DNA from: Bog-473 sp963741995
Lineage (GTDB): Bacteria; Actinomycetota; Acidimicrobiia; Acidimicrobiales; RAAP-2
DNA length: 64,000 nt
Reading direction: 5' to 3'
Assembly (NCBI GenBank): GCA_963741995.1
Contig: CAVUKI010000010.1
Location: 372,001 to 436,000 of the forward strand
Each line of letters opens with the position of its first letter. Positions within the stretch are counted from its first letter, which is position 1. Under the pieces are notes generated by a model. That model worked only from the letters and a program-made list of their open reading frames with translations, was not told the DNA's origin and ran no database searches. Positions 57,345-64,000 of this stretch are shown piece after piece. Made by a program: the position numbers and the translations under genes.

Positions 57345-59476
57345 GGCCTCGCTCCGATGGTCAGGGCCGGCTCCAGGTGCTCCGTCTCCAGGTGCTCCGT
57401 CTCGGACAGATCCACCGCCGGAGCGGCCGTTCCCCCGGCGGCGGCCCGCTCGGTCCAGATGTCGAGCACGAGCAGACTCAGGTTCGACACGACCGCCGCA
57501 CCGATGATCGTCGTGATCAACGCGATGCCCCCGCTGGTGACGTGGAAACCGAGTTCGGCTCCGACCACCGCACCGACACCAGCGGCACCGATGCCCTTGG
57601 CCCGCATCGCCTTCGGTGTGTCGGAGCGGACCCAGCCGGCGTAGACCCCGAGCCAGATCGGCACCGCGATCGAGACCACTGCCAACAGCTGGTCGTCGAG
57701 CGGCAGGCTCGGCCAGAACCGCAGCACCAACAGCGCCCCCAGACACCATCCGCCGAGTCCGAACACGATCGGACCGGCGGAGCGGATCCATGCGCCCGTC
57801 TTGCGGCCGGTACCGCCTCGGCGGCGGATCCGGATCGCCAACACCACGAGCCAGATCACTGCCACCAAGGCCAAGCCGACCAGTGTCCCAAGGATGTCCT
57901 TGGCAATCCCTGTCTGCGGTTGCGATGTGGTGAAGCTGACCTTGTTCGGGGTGTAGCGGGACGTGTCGACCTGGCCGGTGGCGTAGAACGTGGTCAGCAG
58001 CTGTGCGCTGGCTTTCGGCTCGTAGTACCAGAAGTCTTCCGAGTGCCCGAGCCCGGACAAGATGACCTGATGCCCGTTGGAAAGGTGCGGCAACAGCTCC
58101 TTGGTGGCGTTCTGGGCCGGTGTCTCGAAGTCGAGCGTGCCGCCGATGAGCAGCGTCGGGACGCTCGAGTTCTGCACACTGGTGTATTGGTCCTCACCTG
58201 GGTTGGCGGGCCAGGCGTGCGCAAGGCCTCCTGCCCCCCACAGGAACTCCCCCAGGGGATTGCCGATAATGGAGCCCCGGTCCGCGCCGGAGCTGAAGTA
58301 GCGCTCGACAGGATGCGCATCGGCCATCCCGATGCTGGCAAACTCGCCCCAGGTGAACGACGTGGGGAGGGCGAGATTGGCCATCGCCGAGAGGAACCAC
58401 AGGCCGCTCGGGTCGCCGTGCGCGGCGGAGATCCACGAGTCGAGGGTCACCGGTCCACCCAGTGGCGAAAGTACCGCGGTCTCATCCGTGAGCCCGAGGA
58501 ACGTCCCGACCAGCACGTTGCCAGGCTCGATCGGCAGGGAGAACCAACTGCTCGGCATGTGTGCCACCGTGTGCTGCATGCTCGCGGCAAGGTTTTTGGT
58601 GCGGGCGGCGCAGGAAGGCTGCTGCGCGCACAGCGCCGAGTAACGCTCGATCCCCTGATCGATCTCGGCTCCGCTGTAGATGAAGTTCCCAGGCGGGTTG
58701 ACTCCGACCATCACCGAGCGGTCGACGTTCTTTGGGTACATCCACGAGTAGATCATCGCGAGGCGGGTGCCGGCGCTGTCGCTGAGCAGGTCGATGCGCT
58801 TGTAGCCGAGCGCGACGCGAGCGGCTTCGATGTCGCCGGCCTGCGCCTCCATTGTGTAGCCGGCGAGGTCTACGCCGCTTCGCTCAAGCCGCTTCGCGCA
58901 CGAGGCGAAGGCCTGGGAGTACGCGCTCAGCGACGCTTTGGTGAGGTAGTCAGAGTTCTCCAGCGCCGCCGTCACCTCGGGACAGTTCAGCACCGAAGAG
59001 CCGTCGACGCCGCGGTAGCCGACCATGACCACATCGTGCTGAGCGGCCAGGCGGTTCGCTTGGGGGAACGTCATGTTGGTGATGCCCGGGCCGCCGTTCA
59101 AATGGAAGATTGGCTCCAGCGGGTGCGATGAGCGAGCCAGGATCCGGGTTACTGGCAGCGCGATCAGGCGCGACCGGGGGTCTGCCCGGTTCTCGGGCAC
59201 GACGAGCGTTCCGCAGTCGGCGCGCATCGCACCCTTGTCGGACGCATAAGTGCACGGGTGCATGGTCAGCTGGCCGGCGTGCGCTCCCTGCGGGACCGAG
59301 ACCGCGGCGTCGCCGGGTGCGAACCCGATGTACGTCAGGCCCAACAACATCACCCCGATGACCATTAGGGCAACGATTCGTGCCCAGGTGAATGTCTTTG
59401 TCCTTTGGGCCGGCGGTAATGGTTGATCGACTGCCACGGTCTTGCCGTCGCGCTTGGTCTGGTTTTTCTCGATCAT
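57341..59476 (-). CDS. Membrane-anchored alpha/beta hydrolase (tripeptidyl-peptidase/prolyl-peptidase-like)
   Basis: A 711-residue protein. It has an N-terminal membrane anchor (about 30-55) and an alpha/beta hydrolase domain (about 80-530) with FHLNGGPGITNM (oxyanion H-G-G-P-G), DVVMVGYRGVDGSS, nucleophile LLSDSAGTRLA (S-D-S-A-G), LLIGGTLDFETPA (acid) and GLGHSEDF (His). It ends with five C-terminal membrane helices (about 545-690) and an acidic tail. The last residues include a 14-bp tandem duplication (about 57371-57398) encoding ETEHLETEHLE. It is likely an extracytoplasmic peptidase or esterase. The start is set by AGGAAG before ATG 59474-59476. Confidence 0.78.
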   Translation of the reverse strand: MIEKNQTKRDGKTVAVDQPLPPAQRTKTFTWARIVALMVIGVMLLGLTYIGFAPGDAAVSVPQGAHAGQLTMHPCTYASDKGAMRADCGTLVVPENRADPRSRLIALPVTRILARSSHPLEPIFHLNGGPGITNMTFPQANRLAAQHDVVMVGYRGVDGSSVLNCPEVTAALENSDYLTKASLSAYSQAFASCAKRLERSGVDLAGYTMEAQAGDIEAARVALGYKRIDLLSDSAGTRLAMIYSWMYPKNVDRSVMVGVNPPGNFIYSGAEIDQGIERYSALCAQQPSCAARTKNLAASMQHTVAHMPSSWFSLPIEPGNVLVGTFLGLTDETAVLSPLGGPVTLDSWISAAHGDPSGLWFLSAMANLALPTSFTWGEFASIGMADAHPVERYFSSGADRGSIIGNPLGEFLWGAGGLAHAWPANPGEDQYTSVQNSSVPTLLIGGTLDFETPAQNATKELLPHLSNGHQVILSGLGHSEDFWYYEPKASAQLLTTFYATGQVDTSRYTPNKVSFTTSQPQTGIAKDILGTLVGLALVAVIWLVVLAIRIRRRGGTGRKTGAWIRSAGPIVFGLGGWCLGALLVLRFWPSLPLDDQLLAVVSIAVPIWLGVYAGWVRSDTPKAMRAKGIGAAGVGAVVGAELGFHVTSGGIALITTIIGAAVVSNLSLLVLDIWTERAAAGGTAAPAVDLSETEHLETEHLEPALTIGARP

Positions 59477-59639
59477 TGTTCTTCCTTTCGTCGACCCTCG
59501 TTGTGCCATATGGCGAAGTTAAGGTGCGATGGCGAGATCGGCATCGTCGGGAGGCTGTGTTGGCGCTCCTACCATCCGACGATTTGGACTCCTACGTAGG
59601 TAGGAGGCGGGAGCGGAGGGAGCGGAGTACGTTCAGCGG

Positions 59640-60807
59640 GTGAGCCGAATCGGACACTTCACCCGCACGTACTGGTTCGACCTGCTGATCGCGCTGGTGG
59701 CGATCCTGGCGATCGTTGACGTGGTGCTCGGACGCGGCTCGCCCGGAGCTCCGACAACGACGCTGTGGTTCTGCGTTCCCGCGCTCGTGATCCTGGTGCT
59801 ACCGCTTTTCGCGCGGCGATGGTTTCCGTTTGCCGGACCGGCGGCATACTGGCTTTTGGCTGCGGCAATCTCGTTCGTCGACCCGCTGTTGATCCCGTAT
59901 CCCGACGCCCTCTTCCTGATTGGGCTGGTGGCTGCATTCCTGCTCGGGAACCTTCGGGACCTCCGGCGAGCCGGCGCTCGGACTGGTGATCGTGGTCGGC
60001 GCTGCGGTGACCCTCGTCTACAACATCCCCGGAGTCTCGGTCGACCAGCTCGTCTTCATTCCCGTCGACTTCGCCGTCGCCTGGGTTGCAGGCTTTGCTG
60101 TCCGCGCCCGGGCCGAGCAGGCCGAGGTGGCGGAGTCACATGCGACCCAGGCCGAGCAGGAGCGAGATGCAGCGACGCGGGTCGCCGTGGCCGAGGAGCG
60201 AGCGCGGATCGCCCGCGAGCTGCACGACATCGTCGCGCACGCCGTCAGCGTGATGGTCCTGCAGGTCGGCGCTGTCAGGCACCATCTCCCCGACGCGATG
60301 GCCCAGGATCGCGATGCCCTTAGCAGTGTCGAGCAGGCCGGGCGCGGCGCGCTGGCCGAGATGCGCCGTCTGCTCAGTGTGATGCGCCGTGAGGGCGATG
60401 GCATCGAGCTCGCTCCTCAGCCCGGCCTCGACGGCCTCGACTCATTAGTGGAAGAGATCGGCCGCGCCGGGCTTCCCGTCGAGCTGCACCTCGAAGGGGA
60501 GCGTGTGCCGCTCCCGCCAGGGGTCGACCTCTCTGCGTATCGGATTGTGCAGGAGGGTCTCACCAACGCGCTCAAGCACGCCCGCGCCAGCCACGCGGAG
60601 GTCACCGTCCGCTATGGGCCCGACGAGGTAGGGATCGAGGTGCGCGACGACGGCACCGGCGCGACGCCGAGCGACGGCTACGGGCACGGACTGATCGGCA
60701 TCCGCGAGCGCGTCAGACTCTACGGCGGCGAGATGACCGCAGGCAGGACAAACGGTGGCGGGTTCACGCTCAGCACCCGCCTCCCACTCACCTCAGACCG
60801 GCCATGA
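59640..60807 (+). pseudogene. Two-component sensor histidine kinase (NarL/LuxR partner), broken by a +1 frameshift
   Basis: Starting at GTG 59640 the first 105 codons encode a four-helix membrane sensor (RTYWFDLLIALVAILAIVDVVLG, ALVILVLPLFARRWFPF, LFLIGLVAAFLLGNLRD). The frame then continues wrongly, while the next frame carries the rest: LGLVIVVGAAVTLVYN, then the HisKA_3 box ARIARELHDIVAHAVSVMVLQ with its His, and HATPase motifs IVQEGLTNALKHA and VRDDGTGA plus GHGLIGIRERV. One extra base near 59955-59985 explains it; the corrected protein would have 388 residues. A response regulator follows by ATGA overlap. Confidence 0.82.
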
Positions 60808-61448
60808 CGATCCGAGTCCTCATCGCCGACGACCAGTCCATGGTCCGCGCCGGCTTTCGAATGTTGCTCTCCGGCGAACAAGACATGGAAGTCGTCGCCG
60901 AAGCAAGCAACGGACTGGAAGCGGTGGCTATGGCGGCGCGGTTTGACCCGACCGTGATCCTGATGGACATCCGCATGCCACAGCTCGATGGGCTCCAGGC
61001 CACCCGCCGGATCCTCGCCGCCGACAACACGGCGCGGATCCTGATCCTCACCACCTTCGGACTCGACGAATACGTCTATGAAGCCCTCAGCGGCGGCGCG
61101 AGCGGATTCGTGCTCAAAGACGACCCCCCCGAACAGCTGATCGAGGCGGTCCGCACCGTCGCCGCCGGAGACGCGCTCCTCTCACCAGCGATCACCAAAC
61201 AAGTGATCAAGAAATTCACAAGCATTCCTCGCCACGAGCCGCCGAAAGAACTCGACGAGCTCACCGCACGCGAGCAAGACATCCTTCGGCTCATCGCCCG
61301 CGGCCTGTCCAACGCAGAGATCGGCGCGGAGCTCTATATCAGCGAGACGACCGTCAAGACCCACGTCACGCACGTTCTCCAGAAACTCGGCCTCCGCGAC
61401 CGCGTCCAAGTCGTCGTGCTCGCATACCAGACCGGGTTCGTAACGTGA
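60804..61448 (+). CDS. LuxR/NarL-family response regulator
   Basis: A 214-residue regulator. The receiver domain has the acidic pocket IADDQ and phospho-acceptor Asp in ILMDIRMPQLDG, the Thr in LILTTFGLDEYV and the Lys in FVLKDDPPEQ. The C-terminal LuxR HTH has LTAREQDILRLIARGLSNAEIGAELYISETTVKTHVTHVLQKLGLRDR. It is the partner of the upstream kinase. If the kinase is truly broken, this regulator may be orphaned. Confidence 0.93.
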   Translation: MTIRVLIADDQSMVRAGFRMLLSGEQDMEVVAEASNGLEAVAMAARFDPTVILMDIRMPQLDGLQATRRILAADNTARILILTTFGLDEYVYEALSGGASGFVLKDDPPEQLIEAVRTVAAGDALLSPAITKQVIKKFTSIPRHEPPKELDELTAREQDILRLIARGLSNAEIGAELYISETTVKTHVTHVLQKLGLRDRVQVVVLAYQTGFVT

Positions 61449-61459
61449 GCCACGCCCAC

Positions 61460-62443
61460 CTAAGCCTCCCAGGGGGCCGCAAGTGCGACTGTGTTATCGA
61501 TGCTGAACGCGAAGTCGGGCCCAAACGCCGAAGCGGGGCTGAGCGCTCCCAGGTGGGATCCCGCGAAGACTTCTTCGACGGCGCGGACACTGGCCCCGGG
61601 TGTGAAGAGATAGGAATCACCCGTCTCGAGTAGCGCGGTGGTGGTCGAACCGTCCCAAGCGGTCGCCCGAGCCCACCCGAACGATCGCGGGTTCTGTAGT
61701 ACAGCACCATCCGCCTCCGGCGGATTCGGTGTCGGCGGGCTGACTGCGTACGCGATCACGTTGGGGGCGGCAGTCGCGTGGAAGGCCGCCTCGAGGTCGC
61801 CCGTCGGGACAGGCATGGCTTCGCAGGGGCCGTCGGGGAAGTCGATGGTCGTAATGCCGGTGAACAGGTCCTGGGATGCCAACTTGCCGGCTTGGCGGAT
61901 CCAACCTCCATAGGGGAGGTTCTCTCGCAGGGTCGCGGACGCTCCGGGCCCCGGCTGGGCTGAGGCGATCCGGGTAGCAACCTCGAGGAACTCCGCACCG
62001 CCGACCCGTTCGCTCACTGAGCGCGCCAGGCAGTTGGTGGCAACGACGCCGAACCCGACCCCGGGCATGATGGTGACACCGGCCCGACGAGCACGCTGGT
62101 CGAGTCCGTAGAGAGCGCGGAACACTTGGAGCTCGTTGCTGATGTCGAGGTAGTGCACACCGACGCTGAGACATGCTTCGGCCAGCGGGACCACCGTGTG
62201 AAGGAATGGACCGGCGGCGTTGAGCACCAGTTCCACGTCGGACAGCGCTGCTTGGAGTGCGGCCGCGTCGTCCAAGTTCACGACCCGGTGAGGCAGGCTA
62301 AGGCGTGCGGCGAGGGCAGAGACCTCTGGTCCGTTCCGACCGGCGAGGATGGGGCGGTGACCGCGGTCAAGAGCCTGCTGGGCGATCAGGCTGCCCGTGT
62401 AGCCAGTGGCGCCGTAGAGCATCCATGAGCGGGACGCCGTCAT
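61460..62443 (-). CDS. Saccharopine dehydrogenase-like NAD(P)-binding protein
   Basis: A 327-residue Rossmann-fold protein: MLYGATGYTGSLIAQQALDRGHRPILAGRN (G-A-T-G-Y-T-G nucleotide motif), then VELVLNAAGPFLHTVVPLAEACLSVGVHYLDISNE and GVTIMPGVGFGVVATNCLA, typical of the saccharopine dehydrogenase/trans-acting enoyl reductase-like group. The C-terminal part is divergent. It probably acts on a lipid or amino-acid-derived substrate. It overlaps the following hydrolase gene by ATGA, which lies upstream in transcription. Confidence 0.82.
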   Translation of the reverse strand: MTASRSWMLYGATGYTGSLIAQQALDRGHRPILAGRNGPEVSALAARLSLPHRVVNLDDAAALQAALSDVELVLNAAGPFLHTVVPLAEACLSVGVHYLDISNELQVFRALYGLDQRARRAGVTIMPGVGFGVVATNCLARSVSERVGGAEFLEVATRIASAQPGPGASATLRENLPYGGWIRQAGKLASQDLFTGITTIDFPDGPCEAMPVPTGDLEAAFHATAAPNVIAYAVSPPTPNPPEADGAVLQNPRSFGWARATAWDGSTTTALLETGDSYLFTPGASVRAVEEVFAGSHLGALSPASAFGPDFAFSIDNTVALAAPWEA

Positions 62444-63411
62444 GACTGTTCCCCACTGAGCGCGATCCGTGCCGTTCGGATTTGCATGAGAACGTCCCGG
62501 AATTTCTCGGGTTCCTCGAGTTGCGGTGTGTGCGCCGACTTCTCGAACCAGACAAGCTCCTTCTTCGGCGCCTCGACGGTGTCGAAGTACCGTTGGGCTG
62601 CTTTGCCTGGGGCGACTCGGTCGAGACGACCTTGGACCATGACGAGCGGCAGGTCCAGGTGAGGCACCGTGTTGGCGAGATCCAGTTCGGCCATCTCCGG
62701 CAACAAGGCGGCCTGGGTGGCGGTGATCCTGCGAACGGTTCGAAGCACATCTCCAACCGAGTAGTCCGACGAGCGAACGAGGCTCACCAGCAAGGTCCGC
62801 ACCACCGCGCCGTATGACTGGTCATGGGTCACACCACCGAAGTTGGAGGCCCAACGGACCCGGGTGCCGAACCGCTTGGCGTCGAGGTGCGGAGGAGGTC
62901 CGATTGCTTCGAGTTGGTGAATCGCCCGCTTGTTGCCGCGTTGGCGAGCGGTGTCGAGCGCGAAGCCGTAAGCGCTGTTGCCGGCCGCGACACCATCGAC
63001 GTCCGGTCCTACCGCCACCAGCGTCTCCACGAGGTCTGGGCGTTGTGCTGCTGCGTGGAGAGCGATCGTTGCGCCGAGTGAGAACCCGGCGACGTACGCC
63101 CTTTTGCCGAATCGGTCGTTAAGGATTTCGAGGAGCGACACCGTGTGACCCACCATGAGGTCTAGGGAGATCCGTGCCTGGGTGTTGGGCGCGCGCAGCG
63201 AGCGACCACAGCCACGCTGATCCCAATAGACGACGGTGAAGTCCTCCTCGAGTCCGAGGGCCCGCTCGAAGCGGCGCACCTCGTTGATCATCGGGAGGCC
63301 GGGGCCCTGTTGGATCAGCAAGAGCACCGGATTGGAAGGATCGGCCCCCCGGATGCGAATCCACTGCGTGGTGCCTCCGAGCTGTACTGCTTCGAGCGTG
63401 TCAGTGTTCAT
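62440..63411 (-). CDS. Alpha/beta hydrolase (proline-iminopeptidase-like)
   Basis: A 323-residue cytoplasmic hydrolase. Motifs: LLLIQQGPGLPM (oxyanion region, Q-Q-G-P-G in place of H-G-G-P-G), FTVVYWDQRGCGRSLR, nucleophile VAGFSLGATIALHAAA (G-F-S-L-G), VMVQGRLDRVAPG (acid) and FEKSAHTPQLEEPEKF (His). These match the proline iminopeptidase-like group. It is the first gene of a two-gene unit with the saccharopine dehydrogenase-like gene. Confidence 0.85.
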   Translation of the reverse strand: MNTDTLEAVQLGGTTQWIRIRGADPSNPVLLLIQQGPGLPMINEVRRFERALGLEEDFTVVYWDQRGCGRSLRAPNTQARISLDLMVGHTVSLLEILNDRFGKRAYVAGFSLGATIALHAAAQRPDLVETLVAVGPDVDGVAAGNSAYGFALDTARQRGNKRAIHQLEAIGPPPHLDAKRFGTRVRWASNFGGVTHDQSYGAVVRTLLVSLVRSSDYSVGDVLRTVRRITATQAALLPEMAELDLANTVPHLDLPLVMVQGRLDRVAPGKAAQRYFDTVEAPKKELVWFEKSAHTPQLEEPEKFRDVLMQIRTARIALSGEQS

Positions 63412-63494
63412 GTTCTTCTCCAGACCTGGAAGTGCGTTGTGGTCGGCGGCGTCAGCTATGGCTGACGAGGGTCAGGGTGCTGCAGGCGTGAGCG

Positions 63495-64000
63495 CTACTT
63501 GACTGGCGCAAGGTCGGCGCTGTGCACGAGTTCCGGCGCGAGCGGCACCTCGGGCAGGGCTCGCACGAGGGGCGTTCCCTTGGTCGGGTGTGGTGACCAC
63601 GGCGACCACCACGCGGTGCGACCGAGAAGCTTCATCGTCGCCGGCACCAACACGGCCCTGACCAGGGTCGCATCGAGAAGCACGGCGAATGCCACGCCCA
63701 GGCCCAGTTCCTTGACGAAGACAAGCCGGGACAAGACGAGAGCGCCCAGGGCCAGCGCCAGACACAGTGCGGCGGCACTGACGATCCCTCCGGTGCGGTC
63801 CAGCCCGAGGGCGACGGCCTGGTCCGGGGAGGCCCCCGCGTCATGCTCCTCCTTCATTCGCCCGAGCAGAAACACGCCGTAGTCGGTCGAGAGTCCGAAC
63901 ACCACCGCCAGGATGATGATCAGTGACGTCGACTGCAGCGCACCAGGACCGCTGAACCCCAGCAGGTTCCGTAGGTGGCCCCACTCGAAGACCCACACGA
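63495..64000 (-). CDS. MMPL-family transporter, C-terminal part (5' end outside window)
   Basis: The frame is open to the window edge; 168 residues are seen. It shows SLIIILAVVFGLSTDYGVFLLGRMKEEHDAG (the G-L-S-x-D-Y-x-x-F-L-x-x-R-x-x-E motif of MmpL/RND helix 10) and SRLVFVKELGLGVAFAVLLDATLVRAVLVPATMKLLG (helices 11-12). A 30-residue cytoplasmic tail follows. MmpL proteins export lipids or siderophores using the proton gradient. The cargo is unknown. Confidence 0.88.
   Translation of the reverse strand, partial: VWVFEWGHLRNLLGFSGPGALQSTSLIIILAVVFGLSTDYGVFLLGRMKEEHDAGASPDQAVALGLDRTGGIVSAAALCLALALGALVLSRLVFVKELGLGVAFAVLLDATLVRAVLVPATMKLLGRTAWWSPWSPHPTKGTPLVRALPEVPLAPELVHSADLAPVK

Noticed and set aside
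1..64000. CRISPR arrays, rRNA genes, complete tRNA genes, transposases or integrases
   Set aside because: None was seen. The only repeats are short tandem arrays and the two diverged structured elements; the tRNA-like hairpins lack a matching 5' acceptor strand.

Overview
The window is high-GC DNA, densely packed with genes on both strands. Many genes overlap through ATGA or GTGA junctions, and GTG and TTG starts are common. This points to an actinobacterium. DUF3151, an F420-type luciferase-like oxidoreductase, a TIGR03083-type (mycothiol/DinB-like) protein and an MmpL/MMPL transporter fit Actinomycetota. A complete-looking flagellar locus with FliW/CsrA fits motile lineages such as Acidimicrobiia; the class is an inference.

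Layout. 1-13.7 kb is mixed housekeeping and accessory genes: a PaaX-type regulator fragment, a secreted beta-propeller protein, a VOC protein, a MarR-controlled heterodimeric ABC exporter with its operator palindrome, DUF3151, two hotdog thioesterases, a divergent TetR/alpha-beta hydrolase pair, a flavin-reductase-like protein, a DHA2 efflux pump and an LLM oxidoreductase. 13.8-49.1 kb is a flagellar island, nearly all on the + strand: a coiled-coil protein, a 1,227-residue multidomain glycosyltransferase, a frameshifted FliA/WhiG-type sigma factor, flagellin, fliD, fliS and a small partner, flgB-flgC-fliE-F-G-H-I-J, a fused NlpC/P60-transglycosylase, fliK (split by an in-frame TGA), flgD, flgE, flbD, motA, motB, fliM, N, O, P, Q, R, flhB, flhA, a degenerate FlhF-like protein, a small membrane protein, flgN, flgK, flgL, fliW, csrA and a PilZ protein. 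49.5-64 kb is accessory again: a RibD/DHFR-like reductase, a mug-type glycosylase, a PadR-ABC-FtsX cassette flanked by a diverged structured repeat, a DinB-like protein, a DUF4386 membrane protein with a membrane-anchored hydrolase, a frameshifted histidine kinase with its LuxR-type regulator, a saccharopine-dehydrogenase-like protein, a second hydrolase and the end of an MMPL transporter.

How the flagellar genes work together. Six places inside the island carry the same two-part promoter-like motif: CCCCkSAAyT, 14 bp (once 15), then GnCGTwrt. They lie ahead of the glycosyltransferase, flagellin, flgB, flbD-motA, flhA and flgN. The likely reader is the FliA/WhiG-type sigma factor encoded in the same island. 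At the glycosyltransferase and flgN the start codon lies 7 bp after the -10-like box, so those messages are probably leaderless. The predicted flagellin transcript begins with a short hairpin that shows AAGGAT in its loop, a classic CsrA target, and has a second GGA in its Shine-Dalgarno sequence. Together with the fliW-csrA pair this predicts FliW-CsrA control of flagellin translation.

Three genes (sigma factor, fliK, histidine kinase) are broken by single lesions. Two of these are +1 shifts, so sequencing or assembly error must be excluded before biological meaning is given to them.
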